NCBI RefSeq assembly: GCF_000499845.2
Contig: NC_023754.2
Location: 29,403,869 to 29,467,868, forward strand
DNA: 64,000 nucleotides
Direction: 5' to 3'
Source: Phaseolus vulgaris
Taxonomy: Eukaryota > Streptophyta > Magnoliopsida > Fabales > Fabaceae
The notes below the pieces were generated by a model. The model did not search any database. It was given only the letters and a program-made list of their open reading frames with translations, and was not told where the DNA came from. Of the stretch, positions 47,160 through 59,545 are shown piece by piece. Every line of letters starts with the position of its first letter. Position 1 is the first letter of the stretch. The position numbers were made by a program, and so were the translations under genes.

Positions 47160-47900
47160 CTTGCGATGCGTTAATGTTTTGGTGAAGCTTAATCGATATG
47201 TAACTGTACCGGTACTGGACGAGGCTGGGACCCACCTGACTGCCCGATACCCAGTCAACCTGACATTTGGAGACTTGTCGAGCGACCGGGAGGCCGAGAT
47301 CTCTGAAGACTTGGTCGAGAGGCCGAGAGGCTGAGACCTTAGAAGACTTGGCCGAGAGGCCAAGAGGCCGAGACCTTGGGAGACTCAGGCCGACAGGCCG
47401 AGACCTTAGAAGACTTAACTAAGACGACTGAGACCACAAGGATTTGGCCGATGGCCGACCCGCATCAAGGGAACTTGGCCGATGGCTGAACCCTATCACA
47501 ATTAACGCTCAAACCGAGATCAGTGAAGCTAATCCATCATCAAGAATTAGGTAACGCAACCCTAAGCGGTATCCACTTCGATAAACAGGCCCAACAAGGT
47601 AGGCCCATTAGAATAATATAAATAGCGCGCATCCCAAGGAGTAAGGTATGTCATTTATTACTGTTCACCTACCTGAGAGCTGACCACCCGCTTTGCTGAC
47701 TTAAGCGTCGGAGTGCATTCGCAAGTACCCCCACCGTCCGATGTTCACCCGACGACCGAGTGCCGAGTGCCGAAGGATAAGCAAGAGGACGAGAAGAATC
47801 CCAGCTCATCACCCACTCATCTGCCCAACCGAAGGAAGGAGAAGAAGACTTCAATAGTTCTCTAGGTCTTATCTCCCTAGCAGGAACAACAACAATTGCA
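47160..47900. mobile_element. LTR-retrotransposon long terminal repeat, solo or fragment
   Basis: A GC-rich island in AT-rich surroundings. Between about 47270 and 47470 it holds imperfect repeats of GGCCGAGAGGCCGAGACC with intervening GAAGACTTGG. A TATA-like ATATAAATAG lies at about 47616, followed by TGTTCACCTACCTGAGAGC and GCGTCGGAGTGCATTCGCAA, sequence of the type I associate with the 3' half of legume Ty3-type LTRs. The end is ACAACAACAATTG, where TTG could be the start of a primer-binding site. Best limits are TGTAAC near 47198 to about 47894. I found no clean target duplication and no internal domain, so it is a decayed solo LTR or a fragment. Confidence 0.55.
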
Positions 47901-49540
47901 CTTGTTGACTTAAGTAAATCACTAAAGTAACATGATATATAACTCAATCGTTGGTTTATTTAGACAAATTTCTTCTCTATCGAAACATGTCATTCAAGTG
48001 TTGAATATGATATCTAAGTGATATTGTTTGTGGTTCAAATATTTTGTTGAAGGCTTAAGTGTTATGATAAGGAGGTAGAATCTTATCATGAATAACAAAT
48101 GCCTTTTGGTAGTGATGAATTTTAGTTAAATCACGTATGTACATGTATTTGTTCTCTATATATATGTATACATATCTCTCTATATGTATGTATATATTAA
48201 GTTTGATCATGTGACCCTTAATGGGTCTTATATAGAGTTATCCAAAACAGTATAGAACCTCAAGAGAGTGATAAACACAAAACTCTCATTAAAAATGTAT
48301 ATTTATTTCAACGTTGTCTAAACACATATACAATATTTTAGATAGTAAAAAGTTAAAATAAGTTAACATTGAAGTAGGTGCTTATATTTAGTTTGATATT
48401 AGATATTATTTTTTTAGATATTATTTTTTGTCATACATAAAAAATATAAGTTAACCATTTAAAGTATGATAGGTTCATGATATTATAATATAACGAGTGA
48501 TTAACTAAAATTTTATTATCATGCATATATAAATTACATGCTTTTGTATACATTATTTATTCTTAAACATATTATTACACCTTAAAATAACAAGAACACA
48601 TGTCTTCCAATAATATATTATGTTACATTAGAATTTTATTTATGCATATTTTTTAATTATATTATGTTACATTAGAATTTTATTTATGCATATTTTTTAA
48701 TTATAATAATACATGTTTTATCTATATAGTTGTTATATAGTTAGATGATTATATATATATATATATATATATCCACTAGTAGTAATACCATGAGAGTGTC
48801 AATAATATAAGAAAAAATAAAAAAAAGAAGAAAAATTGTAATGATCAACTAAAATTTGAAGTAAAGGAAACTATTAAAAATATATTTATTTTAATTTTTT
48901 ATACTTATTAATTAATAAAAAAATGTCCGGATAGGGACTTGAAAAAGTAAATAAAAAACTAAAGTAATTTACGTTAATACGTTATTTAGTCAAAAAAATT
49001 ATTAATAATTAAATTTAATATTAAGTGAGTTGAGTATATCATATGATCTCGTCTTTGCTAAAAATGATAATTTTTTCAGAAACAATTAGATTTTTGGACT
49101 TTCTTAGTTGAGAGATTTTTTGTTTTGAACTTTTGAGAGGCCTAAAATTTTAAAATGATTGGGTTTTAGAATTAGTCAAACTATTATTAACTAATTAAAA
49201 ATGACCATTATTATTAATATAATATGAAATACATAAACATTTTTTTATTTAATTATTTAATAACTCACCACTACAGAAAAAAAAAACATTTTCTATTGGG
49301 AGCTGAATGTGCGAAACAATACCGTTGTATTAAAAATACTAATTCAAAAACTACAGGGCCCTACTTGCGAACCGGGTTCAACTCGGTTCAATTCAGAATA
49401 AGGTGAGAAATAAAAAGTGACGGAGGAGCGCATTTTGATTGAACCGCCAATTCAAATTCAAATTTCACCACAACATAAACCCTAAACACTACCACCAGCA
49501 TTCAGATCCAAGACGAACGTTTCCTTCTCCGAAGCTTCAC
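47901..49540. other. Intergenic, AT-rich, upstream of kinesin
   Basis: No gene recognised. A CACTACAGAAAAAAAAAACA motif near 49268 resembles a CACTA-type terminus but has no partner end. The last 150 bases are the kinesin 5' UTR. Confidence 0.45.
48617..48704. repeat. Perfect 44-bp tandem duplication
   Basis: Units 48617-48660 and 48661-48704 are identical, each starting ATTATGTTACATTAGAATTT. Perfect identity points to a recent event. Confidence 0.9.
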
Positions 49541-52500
49541 ATGGCTTCCCGCACCGAGAACAGGCCTCCTCGCAGCCTCTCCAATGTATGTTCCGTTCTC
49601 CTCTTTTTTTTTTCTTTTTTTTAATGCATAGTAGAAGAAAGAAGAAAAAAACCACATTTATTTCAGAAAAAAGGAGGCGCCGAAGAAGCATTTTCCGACA
49701 AGCGTCGGAGGACTGGAACGGAGAGAACGGAGCGACAGGGCGGCCGAGGTAGGGCTCCCTTGGGTGCTCTAAAGGCCGATGCTAACGAAGTTGCCATCGT
49801 CGAGGGTTCTGAGTGTAGCGTTGTTGAGTTCACCAAAGAGAAAGTGGAAGCGTTGCTGAATGAGAAAACGAATACGAAGGAGAATCGCTATGATAATAAG
49901 GTTTCTTGTTGACTGACTTAATTTCGTTATTGGTTTTTGGTGTTTGCCAAGCTAATTTGGGGTGTGTGGTTTTATTTTTGTAGAGAAAGACGGAACAGAT
50001 GGGGGATCTCATTAAACGGCTTAAACTCTGCGTTCGATGGTGTATGAAAGTCGAAGAAGGCCATGTCCAAGAGAAAGAGAAGCTTCAGACTGACCTGGAA
50101 TCTGCTGAGAAGAAACTCCTTGATACTGGTCAGTCTTTTAAACCCGTGTTTTTAGATACTTGGATATCTTACTATGCGTTTTCAGCATATATAATTATTG
50201 AACATTGTGTACCGGTTATATCATGGTTGCCTCAACCTTCAATTTTTGTTGCACATGGTATGTAGAAGGCTGCAGATCTGGCTAACTATGTGTTGTTGCA
50301 ATCTGGCTTTAGATTACTCACAGATAAGGCTGTCTTCGGTGTGTCTGGTGCTTTATTGATATTTTGTTTTAGAAAAAACCTTCAAACGTTACCTAATTTC
50401 ACATTCGTATTTTCTGCTAGACCAAGAACTTGGCCTTTTCTATGTAAAATAACATAAATAATTTTTCTGTTTTTTTTTTTTTTGCCTGTCTATAAAACTG
50501 AAGAGTGCTTGTTTATGTGTAGTCTTCAGTTTAAAAAATTAGTGTCGCTAACTATTCACACATTTGTGTTTTTATCAGAGAACAAGATGGAAATTAAGAT
50601 TGCAGAGTTGGATGAGACTATATCTAATTTGAAGGCAATAATTTCCTCTTTAGAAGAGAGAATTGTAAGGGAAGAGTCAGATAAAATGGTAAGGTTGCTT
50701 GCTGCATGCAATATTATTATTGGATATGCCCAATGATAGTCTTCGTTTGCCTGATTATATCTGTTCTCACTATTTGATAATTAGGAAGCTATTGCATCTT
50801 ATAAAAAAGAACAGGAAGCCAGAAGTGCAGCAGAGCAGATGCAAGCTTCTGTTTCAACTGAGCTTGAGAAAGTTCGGGAAGAGAAATCAGCTGCTGAGAG
50901 GAAGGTAATTATATGTTATTACGGGACCAAGTTACAGTTATATGCTAATTATATTATGTTTATTGCTTACCAATTTCTGTTCCCATTTAGAATCTGTCGA
51001 GTTTTGCAGGTCATTTCAAATGAGGACTTGTTAAAACGAGCACAAGAATATAATATGAGTCTGCAACAGTTCAATACTCGTCTTCAGTCAGATGTTGAAA
51101 CAAGTAATGAGGCAATTAAACGAGTGGAGATGGAGAAAGCAACCATTGTTGAGACCCTTAGCAATGTGAGGGGCCACAATAAGGCATTGCAGGATCAGTT
51201 GGCATCCTTCAGAGTAAGCTATTTGATATTTGATTTTAATGCCGTATAATATTTTCAATAAGTGTAAAAGCCTTTCTATACCCAGTGACATAGTAGGAAT
51301 TGAAAGGGAAATGAGTAATTGATTTATTTATAGCTTGTTATTGTGGACGCTTTTTCTTCTATTGATTTTAGTGCCGGTAACATCCTTCTTCACGTGCACT
51401 TTAAATTCTGTATAATTTTTTTAGTTAATTTGGTCGAAGAGCTGCAAAGTGCAAATATTTTGTCTAGTATTACTCCTTGTTGTCATTGTGAGTAACTCCT
51501 TTTTGCGTGTTGTTTACTTCTGTCACTTTAATCCTTTTATCCTCAGGTTTCACTGGACGAGGTTACAAAGCAGAAAGAAATGTTAGTAAATGAACTGAAA
51601 TGCGTGCGGGAAGAATTGAAACAAACTAGGGATGACCGAGATCGTCTGCAGTTACAAGTCCAAACTTTGGCTGCAAAAGTAGAGAAATACGGAGAATCTA
51701 CAGCGAAATCGTGTGCGCAATTGGATACCTTGACCATTAAAACAAATGCTCTTGAGGTTTCTTTCTTGTGTTGTTTTGTTCCTTCTTTATGGCTATTTTA
51801 TCCTTGTAGTTTACAATTATTTGCACTTGGTGATTTATAAGAGATAGTGGGCTTTCTTTATAGGAGACATGCTCTTCTCAAAGGGACCAAATATATATGC
51901 TGCAACAGCAGTTGATTGCTGAGAAGGAGAAGTTAAAGGTATGTCAGTTTTCTGTGAGCGCGTTTTTTTCCTTTTTAATTATACTCATCATTATGTGGGA
52001 TAATGCCGTGGAAACAAACGGTAGAATATTTAAATATATTTGTTGATCTTTGCTAATAGAGTTAGTGCATGTTTGTTTCTGTTAGTAGTATTTGTTTTTT
52101 GTTCGTATTTAGTTTGTGCATATTTTGTTAACTTACATCTAAAACTATTATTTTTATCTTGTCAGATGGCTGATTTATCTGCTTCAGAAACAAGAACAGT
52201 TTTTGAAGATCAGAGAAGAATTGTTGGTGAACTCCAGGAGCGACTGGCAGAGAAAGAATTCCAAGTAATTGAAGGGGAGAAGTTAAGGAAAAAATTGCAC
52301 AATACTATCCTGGTAAACAAATATCAAGAGAATTTATATATATATATATAATTTTTTTTTTCTGAAATTCTCACCTAAATCATTTTCTTCCTATCAGTTG
52401 CTTAGCAAAAAAATCAGCGATATTAATTTTTTCTCCCTGTAGGAGCTAAAAGGAAATATACGCGTCTTCTGTCGTGTCCGACCTTTGCTACCGGATGATG

Positions 52501-54470
52501 GTCCTGGAACAGACATGGTTCTTTCTTATCCCATGTCAACGGAAGCTCTTGGTCGGGGCATTGAATTGGTACAGAGCGGTATGTGCACAAACTTCTACCC
52601 CTTCATTCATGCTACTATAGTTTCGGTTTCATGTAGTTTATCTTATGCAAATATAATAATCGTTGGACGATAAACAGGACAAAAGTACCCTTTCACATTT
52701 GACAAGGTATTTAATCACGAGGCTTCTCAGCAAGATGTTTTTGTTGAGATATCACAACTCGTCCAAAGTGCGCTTGATGGTTACAAGGTGAGCCTTAGGT
52801 TGTCTCCTTTTGCTTCATTATGCCAGGAGCCTAATAGTTGAAAAATTGAAAAAAGTAAAGCATGACAGTTTTATGATGGAAACAGGCTTCCTATTTGATA
52901 CGGGGACTGTTTTACAAGCAAAAATGGTGGGGGTACCTTTGTTTAAAATCAAAACCCAAATGAAATAGTGTAAAATACTTGTGGGTTTTTCTTTCAGATT
53001 TTTTTGGAATTTTTGTGATATTTTATCTGTTCGAAGCACAATATATTTGATTGTTGATTTTGCACCTGTTTGTGACAATTGATGTTTGGTTGCCGTTATG
53101 TTTCTTCTGTGGTCCACTGATTTTAAGTGTTACAAGATACACTATGCCTGGCCTGACAAAGGGCTTATGATTTGTTATGGCAGGTCTGTATCTTTGCTTA
53201 TGGTCAGACAGGATCCGGCAAAACCTATACGATGATGGGTAGGCCAGATGCCCCCGATCTAAAGGGTTTGATTCCTCGTTCTCTAGAGCAAATATTTCAG
53301 ATTAGTCAGTCCCTGAGGGATCAGGGGTGGAATTACAAAATGCAGGTTAATATAATTATTTTCAGGAGATTACATAACTACGAAAGATCCACAACGCAAA
53401 ACTGACAATTTTTATACAATATTTGTAGGTTTCAGTATTGGAAATATATAACGAAACTATCAGGGATTTGTTATCATCAAATCGGTCAAGTGGTTTTGAC
53501 TCAACCCGAACTGAAAATGGTGTTTCTGTTTCTGGAAAACAGCCATATACTATTAAACACGATGTCAATGGAAACACACATGTTTCAGACCTCACTATAG
53601 TCGATGTTTGTAGTGCAAATGAGATTTCATCACTTTTGCAACAAGCAGCTCAAAGCAGGTAAACTCATGTTCCAAACCTCAGGATGAATATACACAAATT
53701 CCATTAGAATATGTGAGTATTATAAAATAAAATATACATGTACCTCTTTTTCCAGGTCTGTAGGAAGAACACACATGAATGAACAGTCGTCACGAAGTCA
53801 CTTTGTCTTCACTTTGCGTATATGTGGGTTTAATGAGGTACTGACGTTAATACATTTTTATGTTTACTGTTTTTTTATGCCATTTCTTGATGTACTGTTC
53901 TCGTTGTAGAACACTGAACAACAAGTACAAGGCGTGTTAAATCTCATTGATCTGGCTGGAAGCGAAAGATTGTCAAGGAGTGGAGCAACCGGGGACCGGT
54001 TAAAAGAAACCCAGGTGTTTGTTTTATTCATTTGATTTAACTTAAACTCAGTAATTTTTTTTAACACAAATAAAATGTTTGCTATGTATATATATCTTTA
54101 CCAGGCTATAAATAAAAGTCTCTCCTCATTGAGCGATGTCATCTTTGCTTTGGCAAAGAAAGAGGAACATGTGCCCTTCAGGAATTCAAAATTGACATAC
54201 CTTCTCCAGGTATTATAAGCTTGAATTTGTCATAAGTTTTTTCATTTGTTTACTTTCATTATTTGCTTATGTTGTATATATGCATGGCAGCCTTGTCTTG
54301 GGGGAGATTCTAAAACTTTAATGTTTGTGAATATTTCACCCGATCCATCTTCAACCGGAGAGTCACTTTGCTCCCTCCGATTTGCCGCCAGAGTCAATGC
54401 CTGCGAGATTGGTATTCCAAGGCGTCAGACTTCTGCCAGGCCCTTGGATTCTCGTTTGAGCAGCTGCTAA
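49541..54470 (+). CDS. ATK1: Kinesin-14, C-terminal motor (ATK1/ATK3 type)
   Basis: Seventeen exons, all GT-AG: 49541-49585, 49667-49900, 49984-50128, 50579-50688, 50785-50904, 51010-51213, 51547-51756, 51864-51938, 52166-52312, 52443-52578, 52678-52787, 53184-53345, 53429-53658, 53756-53837, 53910-54014, 54105-54209, 54291-54470. The product is 799 residues, close to the ~790 of Arabidopsis ATK1. Order: a basic Arg-rich tail ([15 protein letters not shown]), a coiled coil at about 95-425, the class-14 neck [16 protein letters not shown], and the motor. The P-loop GQTGSGKT is at about 519-526, switch I SSRSH at 654-658 and switch II DLAGSE at 684-689, all intact. ATK kinesins are minus-end-directed and organise spindle poles in mitosis and male meiosis. 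The start aligns with family N-termini. Confidence 0.95.
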
Positions 54471-56676
54471 GAGAGCTGCCACACTATATCCATGACCAAA
54501 GTAAAAGTAACTGTTATTTGTAATCTTTTATATGGATAAAGGAAGGGAGGGCTCTTTTACCAATGTAACTGTGATTTGTAATGTTTTGGATAAGATGGTG
54601 TTGTCTTTGACCAATGTAACTATGTTTACTTTTAGAGAACTGAGGTTGTATAAATTGATTTAGAGGCTAACCTTTAGCCTCAGTGCTGCAACTAATTTGT
54701 ATCATTTTCCGGAAAATTTAATTATTTGATTATCTTGAATTATAAATAATGTTTGAAGTTTTCTCTATAACCTAATCTATAATGTCTCAATATTACTTAT
54801 TTAGATTAAGATTTATGTTTTTGAAACTTTAACTTTTACTATGGCTGTCGTCATGGATGACTATGAATATGCTAATAATAAGAGATATTAAAAAAAATTA
54901 TAACTAATAATATTTGAAAAAGAATTAATGTGAGTTTTAAAATGTTTAATTAGTATAATTTTGATTTTACTTAAGAAACTATTTTTCCTAAATTAATTTG
55001 TTAGTTAATTGAGTAGTGAAAAATGATTATATTACATCAACCTTGACTACAATAAGTTATTTAGGATTTGAATTGAAAAATAAATCAATTTGAAATAAAT
55101 CAGAGACCGATTTTGTTAAAATCAACTATTTAGTTTTGATTCTTTTATTTCATCAGGATTTTGCTATTTCCTTCCCCTTCTCATATTTTCTTTTGTTATC
55201 ACTTAATGAATTATTTGTTGTATTATTTCCTGTTAAATTATGTTTATTTTCTTTTCTTTTATATTAATAAAAAATACGAACACATGAAAAAAGTACATGT
55301 GTTTCCCTGGTGGATATAGACACGTTAGTGGATAAAAATCTAATTTGGATAAAGTAGACTAATATTTTATAACTTTATTTTTTTAATTTTATATAATTAT
55401 CCTTTCTCTTGTATGCAACTGAGTAGAGATGTAGATTGTTTTTGTTGAAGTGACTAATGAGTAGATAATATAATCATCAATCTATTAACATTATTAGTGT
55501 GACAGTATGATGCTCTCTGGAGTATAATTCCTTTTTTATTTTTTATTTAAGCTTCTCTCATTTTTTTTGTTTGAAAAAGAGGAAAGGAATAATATTTTTT
55601 TTTTGTTTTTTTTAAAGAATATAATATTTTGTTGTTTGAAAGAATATAATAATTTGGAGAAACTTCTGGACTCATGGTTCAACACAAAACAGGGGGACCC
55701 ATAGAGTGATGAATGATGAATCATTAATTGAATTTTCTGTATAAAATATATTCTTCAATTTTTTTTCTTTTTTCTTTTTCATAGCTTTTCTTTGAAAACA
55801 TTTCTTTTCCATCTATATATTTCACAATGTACTTTTATTATGCCCACAGTAAATTAAAAAATACTCTGACGAATAAAAAAACTAATTGATTTTTTTTTAT
55901 CTCAATCTCTGATGGAAGAGATTGTCTCAGAACTTTTTTATCCTTTTATATAAGAGTTTTTTATAATACATATAAAAGCTTCTATAAGAAATTGAAAAAT
56001 TAAGATTTAGTTTTAAAAAAAAATTAAAACTTCAATGTTATTAATGTTTTTTCACACATTATAAGGACAATTAAAAAATTACAATAGGGATAAATTTAAT
56101 GTTATTAAATACCCTTTTTTTTAGTAAACATGAATTATTTATAAATGTCATATATTGGGTTTGCTTGTATTCTTTTTTGAAAAAAGATTATTTTGAACTA
56201 AATAAGTAGATTTTTATTTTTTATAAGTTTGTTTATGTTTTTGTTTTGTGGAGAGTGTTTTCTAATGAAATAAATAGATTTATTTTTTATGTGTTAGTTT
56301 ATTTCAATTTTTTTTAAAAACAAATCATTTTTTTACCTATTTTAATAAGCAAAATTATTTTGAAAATTGCTTTAAAATACTTATTTTAATTCTAAACATA
56401 CTCCTATTGTATTTAGGTAGAATGTGTGTTTTATGATAGAAGATTTTAGTTTGAATTAAACATGTTCATGATCATTACTTTGTTTTTTAACAGAAGAAGG
56501 TCCTTGTCTTGTAAATGAAGTTGGGTGAGAAGGATACTTGGTGGGTCTTCCTAACCATTAAAGATAGATTATTAAAAGATGAAGTTTTCCTTATTATACA
56601 GATTAATATATTCTTCAGCTGAACACAGGAAGCTGCAAAGTTCTCTCCTTTGGAGTAAAGTCAATTGGGTGAGAGA
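54471..56676. other. Intergenic, AT-rich
   Basis: Kinesin 3' UTR to about 54700, then AT-rich DNA with poly-T runs, and the thioredoxin promoter at the right. No gene recognised. Confidence 0.5.
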
Positions 56677-58655
56677 ATGGAAGCCTCAGAGCAGAACAAA
56701 TCAAAGGTGGTGGTGATTGATTCTTTGCAGTCATGGGATTTCTATGTTACCCAGGCCAGTAATCAGAATTCTCCTGTAAGATACTAATTTTATGCCAAAA
56801 TTTGGATCTTTTATTTAATTTTTTGCCCTGGTCTGGAAAGAGTATGCAAAAGGGGTATTTAGGCTTCAAGTTATTCACAAATCCACTTTGGTTTTTGGAT
56901 TTTGATTTTCTGCAGTTTCAATTGGAGTTGTTAGCTTTAGTTCTTGTTCTTCCTTGTAGATAGAAAACTAGAAATATAATCATTTACTCATGGCTTTATG
57001 TATTTTGTGGGATGGATCCATCGTAGGTTGTTGTTCACTTCACTGCTTCATGGTGCATACCGTCTGTGGCTATGGCTCCTGTTTTTGAAGAATTGGCTTC
57101 AAGCTATCAGGATCTTCTGTTTCTCACTGTTGATGTCGATGAAGTCAAGGTAATACCCCTCCCCCCTTTAACCTGATGCTTGTGGGCCTTGAATTCCTTG
57201 TTAAATGTTTTTAGGTATAGATTTTGGTAAATGCATAGTCTCCTTCTGCTTACATATTTGATCACATCATCGTTGTTTAAAAAACATATAGAACAGTTCA
57301 TGCAAATAAGATAAGAAGAAAATGGAGGACGATGGCATAAGATGAGTTGTTATAAAAGAAAAAGGTTGTATATAATGTATCTCTTCATTAATCACTACTT
57401 TCTGTTTCTTGTACGTCGGTTTTATGCCTGTTTGAATGTCAGAGATGTGGGATGTAGTCTCTTTTGAGATTGATATCAAGAATTTTCTGATCAGTGTGAC
57501 TCCATCTTTATCTTCTTCTTCTTTGGATTTTACCACCCTTTCCCTCCGAGTGAGAGTGTTGTTGTATTTATGAAATTATGAGAATTCCTCTCCAATTACA
57601 CTCACTAAGTAAATGCAAAAATTGTATGGCAACCACTACATCCAAGCCTTTATTCATTTGGTAGGTCAGCATCATAGATCAAATGATGCCCTAATTGGGG
57701 ATTTTATTTTTCCATGTTATATTTTGAAATGGATAATCTTTGGTTGGGAATAGGACTACAAAGGTGTGTTCAAGGTTAGTAGAGCTTATGAACTGCCTTG
57801 TGATTCTTGTAAAATGTTTATTGAATGGGTTGTTTAACTTCAAGTAAAAATGGAGTCAAAAAATCCTGCAGAGGATGATAGCTGCTATTAAGAAAATTGT
57901 GGCATCATCTTAATGTAGATAATTAATTGTACCAATAACCTTTTACAGGGCTGTTTAACCCCATTGTTGGTTGGGACAAGCAAGATGACAACAACTTATT
58001 GAATTCTGTAATATATGTAATATGCATCCTAAAAAGTTTATCTAGTGCCATGTGGATCAGGAATATGTTTCAACAATTGGTTTTGTTATTGAGCAATGTA
58101 TGTTTTTAACTTCCTGTAAGATCAGAAAGGTAGAATTCTACCTGCCTTGTACCTTCTATCTACTCTTGTAATCCTTATTGAGCAACTTGCACCCCTTGAT
58201 TCCTGACATGGATTTGAACCACTGTTTAACATTTGGGGGTTGGTACTCAACAAAGAGCTATATATGCATATATATATATATATGCATATATATATATATA
58301 TTCTGATAAAAAATGTCAAATCTATGTTCTTCATGGTTCATGTTGTAATTGATTGATTAGATATCATAGCAACCTTTTTTCGATATCATATTGATGCTTG
58401 GAGCATTGAAACAAAAAGTGAAGTCTTGTGTGATTTTCTCTAATGGTTTGTTACTGTTTGATTATGGCAATTAAACATATTGAATTTGTTTGGGGGGTTC
58501 AGGAAGTGGCCACCAAAATGGATGTAAAGGCAATGCCAACATTTTTGCTGCTGAAGAACGGTGCCGTAGTGGACAAGGTGGTTGGTGCCAATCCAGAAGA
58601 GATAAAGAAAAGGATAGATGGGCTTACTGAGTCCACTCATGTCTCACTGGCATAG
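56677..58655 (+). CDS. CXXS1: Monocysteinic thioredoxin, CXXS1 type
   Basis: Three exons (56677-56775, 57027-57149, 58503-58655) give 124 residues with phase-0 GT-AG introns, the usual plant h-type thioredoxin structure. The active site is WCIPS (42-46): the second Cys is Ser, so it cannot perform the ordinary dithiol reduction. The other thioredoxin landmarks are intact: FTASW, the DVDEVKEVA segment and the cis-Pro motif AMPTFLLLKNG, then VGANPEEIKKRI. The sequence tracks Arabidopsis CXXS1, a cytosolic form reported to have isomerase-type or glutathione-linked activity. The second intron is long (1353 bp) and contains an AT/GC alternating run. Confidence 0.93.
58259..58301. repeat. Alternating purine-pyrimidine tract in thioredoxin intron 2
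   Basis: About 43 bp of alternating TA interrupted twice by GC (TATATGCATATA blocks). It is self-complementary, so it can extrude a cruciform. Confidence 0.8.
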
Positions 58656-59545
58656 TTAAGAATCTGTTTGATATTCTATATTCTACTGTTGCAAGTTGCT
58701 AACTATGCACTTGTGGTCCTGCACTGCCCTATGGAATCCAAGTCAAAGCCTTTTGTGATGTTGTATTTTGAATACCAGTTCATGAGTAATTTGGTTAATG
58801 GTTGTATCCACAGTTTTTTGTATCAGCCAAATTTTACATTCTGTACTTTTGGTTGTTGTGGTTTCATGCTGCCCTTCCCTTGGATGTTGTGAATTCACTG
58901 CTTCGTTTGGTAATGAAATATACATATGCATATTTTCAAGGTATTCTTTGTTTCAGTTCTTACACTAAAAAGTTATGTTTTTCAGTTTATACACGTATAT
59001 TTTTTAGTCCGTTTTAGTTAATGTAATATCAGATTATAGACTAAAATCAATTAAAATGTACGTGTATGTGTTTGAGGTGAATGTATATACAGCGTATGTG
59101 TAGTCACAGATTAAAGAGTGTACGCATGAGATTTATAAGAGACTAAAATATACTGATTTTGTAACTATAGGGATATTAAGCTCAATATACTATACACTTA
59201 TTTTGAGTCATTGCTTAAATTGCACTATAATTACTACAGTAAACTATTTTGAGTCCTTGCTTAAACTTATATGATGGAGCCAGTGAAATTGGAAGGGGAG
59301 GGAATAATATAATGGAGGCCCAATAAATATTATTATGCTTATTTTAATGGAAATAAATATATATAAAATAAAGGAGAAAGTGAGTATGTGGTGAGAAGTG
59401 ATAGTTGGGTGGGTATTGATGTCCCAACGTGAGTCTCTCGTATCAAACACCACCTTCTTCCATATATTTTTGTTTTCTCTGTACACACAAAACCATTCAT
59501 CACATCTTTGTTTGTTCCTAACTCCGGCAACCCTTTTGGCCGGAG
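58656..59545. other. Intergenic, thioredoxin 3' flank and ILR3-like promoter
   Basis: The thioredoxin 3' UTR probably extends to about 58950. The rest leads into the ILR3-like leader. No other gene recognised. Confidence 0.5.

Noticed and set aside
49268..49400. CACTACAGAAAAAAAAAACA as a CACTA transposon end
   Set aside because: No partner terminus or target duplication could be found nearby, so it is mentioned only in the intergenic entry.
57107..57536. Minus-strand open frames across the thioredoxin gene
   Set aside because: Antisense to exon 2 and intron 2, without homology.
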